Shown: positions 32,267 through 41,322 of the stretch, in pieces
How the letters are laid out: each line of letters opens with the position of its first letter
How positions within the stretch are numbered: the stretch's first letter is position 1
Origin: Methanobacteriaceae archaeon
GTDB lineage: Archaea > Methanobacteriota > Methanobacteria > Methanobacteriales > Methanobacteriaceae
Assembly: GCA_030656015.1 (NCBI GenBank)
Contig: JAUSNX010000006.1
Coordinates: 1 to 64,000 of the forward strand
Length of the DNA stretch: 64,000 nucleotides
Direction: 5' to 3'
The notes under the pieces: generated by a model
Database searches by the model: none
Told to the model about the DNA's origin: nothing
What the model saw: the letters and a program-made list of their open reading frames with translations, nothing else
Position numbers and translations under genes: made by a program

Positions 32267-32697
32267 GAATTAAACTAATCCGAGAATTAAAAGGCCGGGA
32301 ACTGGTTCAAGAATTCAGAAAAACATATGGTTCTATTTATGAGCTGGAAAAGCTCTATGAAAATAACCTGGACAATTTGAAATTATATACTGATTTGGAG
32401 GACTGGAAATACTTTTCAGAGAATCTAGATGAGATATTGGAAGATGGTAAGATTTTGTTTACAGATAAATTAGTTTTAGGCGGAGAGGAAAAAGAATTAT
32501 TGAATTTGATAATTAATAAAAAACCTCAATCAATCAAGGATCTGGCCCAGATGCTTAAATGGGATTTAAAGACGATTTACCCTAAAATTATTCAATTAGA
32601 AAAATATGATTTGATTGAACTTAAATCAGGGCCTAAAAAAGCATTGGTACCTGCAGCAAAATACAATAAGATAGAGATTATGGATAATTGTTCTTAG
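32263..32697 (+). CDS. Probable TumA-type antitoxin, winged-helix DNA-binding protein
   Basis: A 144-residue protein of the HVO_A0114 type. A MarR-like winged helix occupies about residues 85-135 (EEKELLNLIINKKPQSIKDL, then KWDLKTIYPKIIQLEKYDLI). The N-terminal part, including WKYFSENLDEIL, would bind the toxin. It starts with TTG whose last bases overlap the toxin stop, so the two are translationally coupled. Autoregulation of the pair is expected but no operator is obvious. Confidence 0.75.
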   Translation: MRIKLIRELKGRELVQEFRKTYGSIYELEKLYENNLDNLKLYTDLEDWKYFSENLDEILEDGKILFTDKLVLGGEEKELLNLIINKKPQSIKDLAQMLKWDLKTIYPKIIQLEKYDLIELKSGPKKALVPAAKYNKIEIMDNCS

Positions 32698-32918
32698 TTA
32701 ATTATGATTATTTAATTTATGGTCACAATATTGAAAAATAAGAAATTTGTTATTAATTATTAAAAAATTGTCAAATCTTGAAACAAATTAGAAGATTATG
32801 CTCCTAAAATCAATAATATTATGTTTAATTAAAATAAACTTATTAAAATATAATGGTAATATAGATCAATTTTAGCATAGGTATAGAATATTAAAAGATT
32901 GAAAGTAGGTGGAAGACA

Positions 32919-34064
32919 ATGACTAATAATGAATCTACATCCTTGCCAGTGCCGGCTTATGCAGGTGGCACGAAGGCGATTTCTCTAACCCCAACTGTTG
33001 GCACACCACGCCGAGATTATGCTGAGATGTTTATTCCTGGTGATGAGGAGCTTGAAGATGGTGAGATACGTATCACAGTACTTGGAAGTGGTAATCCATG
33101 GCCCACACGCGCTCAGGCCTCGGCAAGCATCCTGGTTGAAGTTGGAAATCCCGAGCGTGATATCTTCATTTTCGACATAGGAACTGGTGCTATTGCGAAC
33201 TACGCGAGCCTAAAACTACCAGTAAATGCACTCAACAAGGTATTCATTACTCATCTGCACGCTGATCACACCAGCGATCTGATCACACTCAGTGGCAGCT
33301 TGGCTAAAGTAGGACGTGCCGATGGTCCGGTCTATGTGTGGGGACCCAGTGGTTCCGAACCCCGCTTGGGTACGAAGCACTTCTGCTCAGCGATAGAAGA
33401 AGTGCTGGCCTGGAACAACGCTGCTGACAAAGGAGCTATTAATCCAGACAGTCAGAAAATTGTAGTATCGGAGTTTGATTTCAGCCAGACGCAGGTCGTT
33501 TACGAGGCGAATGGTGTCAAGATAACGTCTTTCCCTGTTGTCCATTGCATTAGTGGTGCGGTGGGCTATCGTCTTGACTTCGCCGACCTTTCGTTTTGTT
33601 TCTCAGGTGATGCGCGACCTTCATGGCCCCTCGTCCACGCCTGCGAAGGTGGTGTCGATCTGTTGATTCACGAATGCTTCCCTCCTGCCAAGGCCCTCGC
33701 GGCAGCTTCTGGCCTATCCATTGAGCGGGCGACGATAGCTATTAATGCTGCTCATACCTCACCAAAGGCTGCTGGAAAGGTATTTGGTATGGTAAAGCCA
33801 CGTATGGCTGCTCTATGGCATACAATGCTCTCGCCCCAGATTATATCTATGATATTCGAGGAACTCGGCAGTGTATATGAATGCCCAGTCGTCCAGACCC
33901 AAGATTTGACAGTATTTAATATTACGGCGGAAGCTGTCGTTTCCCGTCAGGTTAAACAATTCGACCAACTTCCACCGACTCCGGGGAAGCAGAGTGTCAC
34001 ATATGTGCCTGTGGTGGAAGAACCACCTGAGTGGTGGAAAGAGGCACTTATACCACTAGAATAA
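32919..34064 (+). CDS. Metallo-beta-lactamase-fold hydrolase, GntH-like, probably acquired
   Basis: A 381-residue MBL-fold protein. The metal motif HLHADH is at residues 111-116, with later His and Asp ligands at VVHCISG, FSGDARPS and HTSPKAAG. The sequence resembles proteins called GntH in guanitoxin clusters, a name that says little about the reaction; no other gnt gene is near. AGGTGGAAGACA precedes the ATG. The gene is distinctly G+C-richer than its neighbours (47% in 33121-33180, 58% in 33661-33720) and uses codons with C/G ends, signs of recent transfer. It stands alone. Confidence 0.8.
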   Translation: MTNNESTSLPVPAYAGGTKAISLTPTVGTPRRDYAEMFIPGDEELEDGEIRITVLGSGNPWPTRAQASASILVEVGNPERDIFIFDIGTGAIANYASLKLPVNALNKVFITHLHADHTSDLITLSGSLAKVGRADGPVYVWGPSGSEPRLGTKHFCSAIEEVLAWNNAADKGAINPDSQKIVVSEFDFSQTQVVYEANGVKITSFPVVHCISGAVGYRLDFADLSFCFSGDARPSWPLVHACEGGVDLLIHECFPPAKALAAASGLSIERATIAINAAHTSPKAAGKVFGMVKPRMAALWHTMLSPQIISMIFEELGSVYECPVVQTQDLTVFNITAEAVVSRQVKQFDQLPPTPGKQSVTYVPVVEEPPEWWKEALIPLE

Positions 34065-34458
<394 letters not shown>

Positions 34459-35223
34459 TTGAGGTCAATTTGGTCTGGATATTTATCTTTTGGCACAATT
34501 GTTATTCCTATTAGAACTTATGCTGCGAGTGAAAATCTGCATGTGGGATTTCACCAAGTCCATAAAACGGATTGTGGTAGAGTTAGATACAAAAAAGTTT
34601 GTGAAAAGGATGGCAAGGAACTTAAAGCCGAAGACATTGCGAAAGCATATTTTATAGCTGGAGAATGTATTAAATTTACTGATGAAGAAATAGAATCCCT
34701 TAAACCTTTTAGAAATAAAATGATGGATGTTCAGGGATTTTGTAGAATAGAAGAAATACCTATGGTTTCTCTATCTAAACCATACTATATTGGAACGGAA
34801 TCTTCTAAAAAAGGTGGTGTGGGAAAGAGTTTTCTCCTTTTAAAAAATGCCATGGAAAAAAGTGGTAAAGTAGCCATAGTCAAATGGGTTTCAAGAACCA
34901 ATGAATACATTGGAATGCTAGAATCACATGGAAAAGGCCTACTTCTAAAACAAATGCTCTATCACGAACAGATAAGATCTCCTGAAGAAATAGATGTTAT
35001 TGAAACAGAAGTTACACCAGACCTGGTGGATAAAGGAGTTAAAGTTATTGAAAAGATGACCTTTGACTTTAATTGGGCCGATTATCAGGAAGAATATACG
35101 GCTGAGGTTAAAAAATTAATAGAAAGAAAAGCAATGGGTGAAGAATTAGACGTAAAAGAAATAAAGGCTCCTGAAACACGATCTATTGAATCTGAACTGG
35201 AAAAGATGCTGGACAGTGTTTAA
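34459..35223 (+). CDS. ku: Bacterial-type Ku protein
   Basis: A 254-residue homodimeric Ku that should bind broken DNA ends for non-homologous end joining. The family start is visible (MRSIWSGYLSFGTIVIPIRT) and so is the Ku core, with GHGKGL-like ESHGKGLLLKQMLY and MTFDFNWADYQEEY. It starts with TTG after GGAGGGG. The stop abuts the ligase start, so the two form one unit. Length is normal for prokaryotic Ku. Confidence 0.95.
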   Translation: MRSIWSGYLSFGTIVIPIRTYAASENLHVGFHQVHKTDCGRVRYKKVCEKDGKELKAEDIAKAYFIAGECIKFTDEEIESLKPFRNKMMDVQGFCRIEEIPMVSLSKPYYIGTESSKKGGVGKSFLLLKNAMEKSGKVAIVKWVSRTNEYIGMLESHGKGLLLKQMLYHEQIRSPEEIDVIETEVTPDLVDKGVKVIEKMTFDFNWADYQEEYTAEVKKLIERKAMGEELDVKEIKAPETRSIESELEKMLDSV

Positions 35224-36108
35224 ATGATAGAACCTATGCTGGCTCAGTTAAAAAGTAATGTCTTTAATTTGGATGGATCCTGGCTAATAGAACCTAAATA
35301 TGATGGTGAAAGATTAATTGCACAACGCGAAGGTAATTCCATAACATTATGGACACGTAGAGATATTCAAGTTTCTTATAAGTTCCCAGAAATAGTTTCT
35401 GCTTTAAAAAAGAATATAAAAGGAGAAAACTGGATACTAGATGGTGAACTAACTGTATCGGATGGCTTTCGACAGCTTCTAAAACGTAATGTAGAAGATA
35501 AATTCAAGATAAGCATTTTGTCGCGTAAAATACCTGCCACCTACAATATATTTGATATTATTAATTGGGATGGTGAATTCGTTATGGAAAGGCCTTTAAT
35601 AGAACGTAAATCTCTTCTTTTGAAGGCAGTTAATTTAGATGAATTCATTGATCTAATAGATTTTCAAGAATTAAATGATATAAATAAACAATTGAATGAT
35701 AATTTAAAAGCTGGTTTTGAGGGAATTGTTTTAAAAAAAACTTATTCGCCATATGAACCAGGTAAAAGATCCGGAAAATGGATTAAAATAAAAAAACAGG
35801 ACACTATTGATGTTTATGTGGTAGGAGCTACTAAAAGTACGGGCAGTATAGCTTTTGGAGCATTGATTCTCAAAAAAGATGGAAAATTTTTTGGAAAAGT
35901 CGGAACCGGATTCACTGATCAGGATCGCAAGTATATATTGAATATTTTAAGAAAAAATGAGGCCCCACTAGATATAAATCTTCCAAAGAGCGTCCTTTCA
36001 GAACTATTAATTAGTAATAATCCACTTTTAGCAGAAATACGTGTCCAAGAGATTATTAATAATTCGCCCCGGGCCCCAGTTTGGGTAAGATTCCGATGGG
36101 ATGATTAA
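35224..36108 (+). CDS. ATP-dependent DNA ligase of the LigD ligase-domain type
   Basis: A 294-residue DNA ligase. Catalytic Lys25 lies in EPKYDGER (motif I), with later motifs in WILDGELTV, the EGIVLKK motif IV, and KWIKIKK motif V. An OB-fold follows (VGATKSTGSIAFG; VGTGFTDQDR). There is no polymerase or phosphoesterase domain, so it equals only the ligase part of LigD. Immediately after Ku, it completes a minimal end-joining pair. It is distinct from the large replicative ligase expected elsewhere. Confidence 0.93.
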   Translation: MIEPMLAQLKSNVFNLDGSWLIEPKYDGERLIAQREGNSITLWTRRDIQVSYKFPEIVSALKKNIKGENWILDGELTVSDGFRQLLKRNVEDKFKISILSRKIPATYNIFDIINWDGEFVMERPLIERKSLLLKAVNLDEFIDLIDFQELNDINKQLNDNLKAGFEGIVLKKTYSPYEPGKRSGKWIKIKKQDTIDVYVVGATKSTGSIAFGALILKKDGKFFGKVGTGFTDQDRKYILNILRKNEAPLDINLPKSVLSELLISNNPLLAEIRVQEIINNSPRAPVWVRFRWDD

Positions 36109-36356
36109 TATAATTTTTTAATAAAAAAAGAGGGCTTTAGAAGATTTTTATATCTATAGCTTGATTTGAGGGTCATTACGGGATTTTCAATTCTGGAATG
36201 AAGGCTGGGGCTATGAAGTTGGGATAGATTTGCTAAGTTATTGGAGAAAGAGCGGCCAATTTAAAGATTATGGTTTTAGAAATTGAAAATTATATTTATT
36301 ATGCTTAAACATATATCTAAACTGAATACTATCATTAAATGAAATCACGTGATCAT

Positions 36357-36713
36357 ATGCCAGAAATAACTCCAGAAGTCATATTTAAAAAAGAAAGTGG
36401 AGAAACGGTTTCTCTACTGGAAAAATTCGTAAGATTACAATCAAGAGCAGGTGGATTATTAACTGTTAATTTTCGGGCCCCTGAAGAGGAAATGATAAAT
36501 ATAAAAGAATTTTTCAAATTATTCCAGAATGATGAATTAGTTAAAATTGATATTGGGGGAACTGGTGATATTAACTGTTCTTTCAAAGGAATTTCACCTA
36601 TACTGGAGCATAAGGATGAAACTGGATTTTCTTACTTTTCCCTATCTGTCACCCTCCAGGATCAGGCCAAATTGAATCAACCCGATGAGCCCCCGTCCTG
36701 TGGATGTGGCTAA
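36357..36713 (+). CDS. Small conserved protein with C-terminal Cys motif, unknown function
   Basis: A 118-residue soluble protein starting MPEITPEVIFKKESGE and ending CGCG. The ATG at 36357 is chosen because GTGATC, complementary to the 16S tail, precedes it; an ATG 18 bases upstream lacks this. The C-terminal Cys pair might bind a metal. Not recognised as a named family. Confidence 0.7.
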   Translation: MPEITPEVIFKKESGETVSLLEKFVRLQSRAGGLLTVNFRAPEEEMINIKEFFKLFQNDELVKIDIGGTGDINCSFKGISPILEHKDETGFSYFSLSVTLQDQAKLNQPDEPPSCGCG

Positions 36714-36893
36714 TATTGTATAATATTTTTTTTAATTATTTTTTTTTATCTTAAATTAATTCTTCTTAAATAACTTAAATCACTAAAATTTTACACTCAA
36801 TGAAACAAATATAATCATAGTGCAATTTTGATATTATAAAAATGCATATATAATTTCTTAAAGGCCAAATATTCTTATAACTTGGTGAAAAAA

Positions 36894-37205
36894 ATGTCAA
36901 TTGATTTTAGCATGGGGAATATAAAAAAATGTCTTTGTATGAGATGCCCAGTGCAGATGGAGAGCCAGTGCGTTAAGGATAAAGAGAAAATAATGATTCT
37001 AATGACTCAACAAGATCTGGACAGTCCTATGAGGATGGATGAAGAAAGAGTTCCAGGTCTTTATTGTTCCACTGGAAGGGCCATTTGTAATGATATAAAT
37101 GTCCATCAGATCTGCAGATGTAATGAATGTTCCGTTTGGATGGGGAACCGATTGGACAAAAAAGAGATATCTAAATACTTTTGTATCAATGGAAAGGCCA
37201 AATAA
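36894..37205 (+). CDS. Cys-rich DUF2769-type protein
   Basis: A 103-residue cysteine-rich protein. It opens MSIDFSMGNIKKCLCMRCPV, the DUF2769 signature, followed by a second Cys group (CRCNECSVW). It has ten cysteines in all, fit to bind iron-sulphur or zinc. Common in methanogens, function unknown. Start ATG at 36894 follows GGTGA. Confidence 0.8.
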   Translation: MSIDFSMGNIKKCLCMRCPVQMESQCVKDKEKIMILMTQQDLDSPMRMDEERVPGLYCSTGRAICNDINVHQICRCNECSVWMGNRLDKKEISKYFCINGKAK

Positions 37206-37339
37206 TATTCTAATTTTAATTTAAACCTAATTTTAATTTAAACACTGAAAAATAACTATAATTAAGCATTATGCTGTAAATCCAGCGAGCAACATAATTA
37301 ATAAACTTTAAACAAAAAAAATAAAACGCATATATTGCC

Positions 37340-37459
37340 TTATTTACCGGGATAATATTCTAATTCGCCTCGACACTGGCATTGTTCAAAGTCATCAGGA
37401 CTTTCTCCTTCAGCTAGTTCGTAGTATCCACCACATAACTTACATAACAAGTAACTCAT
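37340..37459 (-). CDS. 39-residue zinc-ribbon protein
   Basis: A very short gene: [20 protein letters not shown], then a second Cys group (CQCRGEL). The CxxC...CxC layout is a small zinc ribbon, and the motif GGYYELxEGESPxDFxxCQC is seen as a domain in many Methanobacteriales proteins. GGGG precedes the ATG. It may be a free-standing copy of that domain. Confidence 0.8.
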   Translation of the reverse strand: MSYLLCKLCGGYYELAEGESPDDFEQCQCRGELEYYPGK

Positions 37460-37661
37460 ATTTTTTCCCCAATATTACTATAATTAACTTTTATTCTTAA
37501 CAATAGATAATTGTTTTGTTTTGATTTTTAATTAAACCCATTTTATTGATTTTTTTATTAAAAAAAACTAAAATAATAACCTTTTTTCAACTTGGAGTAA
37601 AATATTAATACAATTTCTACAATAAATATAACATAATATCTTAATAAAATGGGGTGAATCA

Positions 37662-38039
37662 ATGGATAGAAATTTAATTATAGTTGCAGCAATAGTTATA
37701 ATAATTTTGGCAGCTGCTGGGGCTTGGTATGTTATGTAACTGGCTCCTGTAAACAATACGGCCAATAATACTCCTAATGGCACTACTTACAACAATATAT
37801 CTACTAATGATAATAATAACACTATAAAAAACAATACTACCAACTCTACAAATATAACTAAGGTTCAGGCCAATAAGCTGGCCACTAAATATATTGGAAT
37901 GGGCGTTTACTTGGGAAATAATACGACTTTAACCACTTATAAAAAAGTTAGTGTTTGGAATGTCTCGGTATACACCACTCAGGGCCTTTACTCAAGTTCT
38001 ATTTATATAAATGCTATAAATGGGAAAAGAGTTCAATAA
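37662..38039 (+). pseudogene. Membrane-anchored PepSY-like protein interrupted by TAA
   Basis: The frame starts with ATG after GGGGTGA and encodes a hydrophobic anchor (IIVAAIVIIILAAAGAWYVM). TAA occurs at codon 26 (37737-37739). The same frame then runs for 99 codons: a Thr/Asn-rich linker with many N-x-T/S sites, then a PepSY-like end (VQANKLATKYIGMG; SIYINAINGKRVQ). A single base change would explain the break. Confidence 0.8.
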
Positions 38040-38186
38040 ATTGGGTTTTTGAATAATCCAATTATTTTTTATTTTATTTATTTTCAGATGATTCTTAAAG
38101 GTAATTATTTTAATAGTTCATTAGGTCATACAAATATTAATTTTAATTCAATTCTTAACTTAAACTCAAAATTAGAGGTTAAAATA

Positions 38187-38756
38187 ATGAAAATAACCTG
38201 TATCAAGGGAAGCCCCCGTAAAAACGCTAATAGTTCTATAATTGCGGATAAACTTTTAAATCAATTGGAAAAGCCAGGAAATGAAATAAAAACCTTTGAA
38301 TTGAATAAATTAAATTACAAAGGATGTCAGGGGTGCCGAGGATGTTTTACCCGTGCTGAAAAATGTACCATCAATGATGACCTGCAGGATGTTTTAGAAT
38401 CTGTCAAAGAATCTGATGTCATGGTGCTGGCCTCTCCGGTGTATTATGGTGATATAACTTCCCAGGCCAAAGCATTTGTTGATAGAACATATTCTTATTA
38501 TGTGCCTGATTTTTTAACTAATCCTAATCCCAGTAGATTAAACCCCGGAAAAATGATGGTAATGATTTTATCTCAGGGAAATCCTGACGAAGAAGCTTTT
38601 AATGATATTTTTCCGAGATACAGTTACTTCTTCCAGAGACATGCCTTTAATGATAGGTTTTTAATTAGAGCTTGTGGTGTGAGGGAAGAAGGAGAAGTTT
38701 TAAAAAGGGAAGACGTACTGCAACAGGTCAAAAAAGTTGCCGAAGATCTTTTATAA
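38187..38756 (+). CDS. NAD(P)H-dependent FMN reductase / iron-sulphur flavoprotein type
   Basis: A 189-residue flavodoxin-like protein. The phosphate loop that binds FMN is CIKGSPRKNANSS at the start. CQGCRGCFTRAEKC near residue 50 is the compact cysteine motif of iron-sulphur flavoproteins. SPVYYGDITSQAKAFVDR completes the FMN site. I chose ATG 38187 because GAGGTTAA precedes it. It is followed closely by a flavin reductase-type gene. Confidence 0.85.
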   Translation: MKITCIKGSPRKNANSSIIADKLLNQLEKPGNEIKTFELNKLNYKGCQGCRGCFTRAEKCTINDDLQDVLESVKESDVMVLASPVYYGDITSQAKAFVDRTYSYYVPDFLTNPNPSRLNPGKMMVMILSQGNPDEEAFNDIFPRYSYFFQRHAFNDRFLIRACGVREEGEVLKREDVLQQVKKVAEDLL

Positions 38757-38793
38757 TTTTATAAAATTTTAAATGGACTTGGAAGGATTATTT

Positions 38794-39393
38794 ATGAAAA
38801 AAAGTCTAGGGCCTAAGGTATTTGGCTTCCCAGCCCCAGTTTTTATAGTGGGTTCTTATAATGAAAATGGACAGGCCAATGTAATGAATGTTGCCGCAGC
38901 AGGGACTTGCTGTTTGTCACCGCCATGTGTTTACGTTTCTCTAAGAGAGGCTACTCACACTTACCACAATATTATAAGAAATAAAGCATTCACCATTAGT
39001 ATACCTTTCCAAGAGCAAGTTGTTGAGGCGGATTATTTTGGCATTGCTTCGGGCAAAAATACAGATAAATTTGAAGTAACGGGATTAACTCCTGTAAAAA
39101 GTGATTTGGTACATGCACCCTATGTTGATGAGTTTTCAGTGGTCATGGAATGCCAACTGAAGGATAAAGTTATTTTGGGCTCGCACACTATGTTTATTGG
39201 TGAAGTCATTGATTTAAAGGCTGATGAGGATGTAACCACAAAAATCAAAATTAAATCTGATCTGGAGCTTCTTAAAGTCGATTTGGAAAAATCTAAACCA
39301 TTTATCTATGATTTATCTTTAAGGGGTTACTATAAATTGGGTGAAAAGATAGGTAATGGTTTTTCTGATGGTTTGAAATATTTTAAGAAATAA
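38794..39393 (+). CDS. Flavin reductase-like (FMN-binding split barrel) protein
   Basis: A 199-residue split-barrel flavoprotein. Typical parts are FPAPVFIVGSYNENGQANVM, the SPPCVYVSLREATHTYHNI loop, and ADYFGIASGKNTDKF. Such proteins bind FMN and reduce small molecules or serve as partners for other flavoenzymes. ATG 38794 follows GGAAGG; an upstream ATG is less good. Likely co-transcribed with 38187. Confidence 0.87.
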   Translation: MKKSLGPKVFGFPAPVFIVGSYNENGQANVMNVAAAGTCCLSPPCVYVSLREATHTYHNIIRNKAFTISIPFQEQVVEADYFGIASGKNTDKFEVTGLTPVKSDLVHAPYVDEFSVVMECQLKDKVILGSHTMFIGEVIDLKADEDVTTKIKIKSDLELLKVDLEKSKPFIYDLSLRGYYKLGEKIGNGFSDGLKYFKK

Positions 39394-39468
39394 TTTTTCA
39401 TTAAATGCCATTTAAAATATATAAAATATATATTATAAATTTGGAAATAGTGAAAACTGGGTGATTAT

Positions 39469-39810
39469 ATGCCGGATTCAGAAATTGTAATTACAGAAAA
39501 CGATGTTATTGAGACTATGGGCTTATTTACTAAAGTTCCATCTATTTTACTCAGTAGGTGGGTCTCTAAAAATTCTAATTTGGTCAAATCATTTTCAAAT
39601 CAGATTGAATCCTATAAAAGCAAACTATCTTCTCATGATATGGCCCGCGCAGAAAAAGTAATGGAGATGTCTGTAGAAGAACTTCAGGAAATTCTAAAAA
39701 AGGCCTATGATCGAACTGGTAAAAAGCAGCTAAAAATTCTTGCTGATCCTAAAGCCAAGGAATTTATTGTTTTAAATCTTCAGGAGGCCAGAAAAGTACT
39801 TTTTTACTGA
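39469..39810 (+). CDS. Small helical protein of unknown function
   Basis: A 113-residue, mostly helical and charged protein, without cysteines or membrane parts (MPDSEIVITENDVIETMGLF start). GGGTGATTAT precedes the ATG. It lies between two flavin genes. I do not recognise the family. Confidence 0.7.
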   Translation: MPDSEIVITENDVIETMGLFTKVPSILLSRWVSKNSNLVKSFSNQIESYKSKLSSHDMARAEKVMEMSVEELQEILKKAYDRTGKKQLKILADPKAKEFIVLNLQEARKVLFY

Positions 39811-40054
39811 TTTAATATTAAGATTAAACTTTTGTCATTATTTAAAATATTGATTAATTTATTTTTATTTTAATTATTTTCAATTTATTTTATAATTTTA
39901 TAAAAAATAATTTTATTAAAACCCCCGTTCATAAAAAACTTTATATATTAAAATAGATTATTAGGTAATATATTACATATTGAAATTCTAATTTATTTAA
40001 AATATTATAAAATTTAATTTAAATAAATATCAAAATATTAACAGAGGGAATAAA

Positions 40055-40585
40055 ATGAAAGCACTAGTAGTTTATGGAACAAGATATGGTACTGCCGCAG
40101 AAATTGCTGAAGAAATAACCCGCACATTAAAAGAAGAGGGTGTTGAAACCGATTTACTGGATTCTAGGGGACTAAAAGAGTGGGATGTTACTCCATATGA
40201 TTTGGTAATTGTGGGAAGTGGAATAAAGATTAGTAAATGGACGAAGGGAGCTAGGAAGTTCTTGGATAAAAATAAATCTGCTTTAGTTGATAGAAAAGTG
40301 GCCCTTTTTGTATCTTGTGGGGCGGCTAATAAGGAAGAATCTCGTGCAGAAGGACAGGAGAAATATCTGGATGATGTGGCTCAGAAACACTTGATTAAAG
40401 AGCCAGTGGCCACAGGACTATTTGGAAGTACTTTTGATCCTGATTCCAAGCAAGGTTTCTTATACAAACAGGTAATGAAGTCCGTTAAAAAAGATTTGGA
40501 AAAACAAGGCATTGATGTTAGCAAACCTGTTGATTACCGTGATTGGGATGAGATAAGGGCCTGGACTCGAGCTCTAGCAGATTAA
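40055..40585 (+). CDS. Flavodoxin-domain protein (HemG-like)
   Basis: A 176-residue flavodoxin. The FMN phosphate loop is VVYGTRYGTAAEIAEEI at residues 4-20. A central VGSGIKISKWTKGARKF loop and VALFVSCGAANKEES follow. The protoporphyrinogen oxidase HemG has this layout, but methanogens lack heme by this path, so it is more likely an electron carrier. GAGGGAATAAA precedes the ATG. Confidence 0.87.
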   Translation: MKALVVYGTRYGTAAEIAEEITRTLKEEGVETDLLDSRGLKEWDVTPYDLVIVGSGIKISKWTKGARKFLDKNKSALVDRKVALFVSCGAANKEESRAEGQEKYLDDVAQKHLIKEPVATGLFGSTFDPDSKQGFLYKQVMKSVKKDLEKQGIDVSKPVDYRDWDEIRAWTRALAD

Positions 40586-40692
40586 TAATTAATTATCTCC
40601 CAGCAAATACCATTATTAATCTAATTTTAGATTTTTCTTAAATGGATTATTAGATTGTACATAAATTAATCTTTAATTAAAAAGGTAATTTG

Positions 40693-41196
40693 ATGAAAGA
40701 AATCGACGATGTTATGGCTGACCAACCATTTGTTGAAAGGCTGGAGATGGAAAAATACATACTAGTAATTTTATTTCTAATCCAGCAGCGATGGGGCTAT
40801 ATCATAAACAAAGAATTTGCCAAAGATAACATAACCACTAAACAATGGCTATTATTGGTAATTCTGGGCAACGCCTTTGACCATGATCCATCCATGCAGG
40901 AAATGGCGGAGGCTATGAGCACCACTCACCAGAATGTTAAGCAACTGGCCAGTCGTTTGCAAGATAGCGGATTTTTAAAAATAGAACGCGATCCACGTAA
41001 TAAAAGAATTTTACGTCTGAAATTCACGGAACAATGCTATAAATACTGGAGAAAAAGAGATGAAGAGGATATTGAATCTATAACGAATTTATTCAATGTT
41101 CTGGATGATGAAGAGGTAATTTCTCTCTTTGGCATTATGAACAAACTGGAAAAATTTTCACAAATACAATATAATGAATCTAAAACTAATAAATAA
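40693..41196 (+). CDS. MarR-family transcriptional regulator
   Basis: A 167-residue winged-helix protein with the MarR fold. The recognition helix area is STTHQNVKQLASRLQDSGFL, and the wing follows (KIERDPRNKRILRL). It starts at ATG 40693 after GGTAATTTG. Upstream 8-bp inverted repeats AATCTAAT (40618-40625) and ATTAGATT (40649-40656) may be its own operator. It may regulate the flavin genes before it. Confidence 0.87.
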   Translation: MKEIDDVMADQPFVERLEMEKYILVILFLIQQRWGYIINKEFAKDNITTKQWLLLVILGNAFDHDPSMQEMAEAMSTTHQNVKQLASRLQDSGFLKIERDPRNKRILRLKFTEQCYKYWRKRDEEDIESITNLFNVLDDEEVISLFGIMNKLEKFSQIQYNESKTNK

Positions 41197-41322
41197 TTCT
41201 TTTTAGATGATAGCCAATAACTCAAAAATAGAAATGAAAAAATATTTACCATAGTTTTTTACTTCTATTTAATTTATATTTCATTTTAATTGTAGAAAGT
41301 TTGATATAATTCATTAACTTAC

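Noticed and set aside
36109-36356. Piece reading GIFNSGMKAGAMKLG in the gap after the ligase gene
   Set aside because: Stops on both sides and no recognised family; too little to call a remnant.
37568-37783. Minus-strand 71-residue frame
   Set aside because: It is antisense to the anchor and linker of the broken PepSY-like gene, which has the better start and composition.
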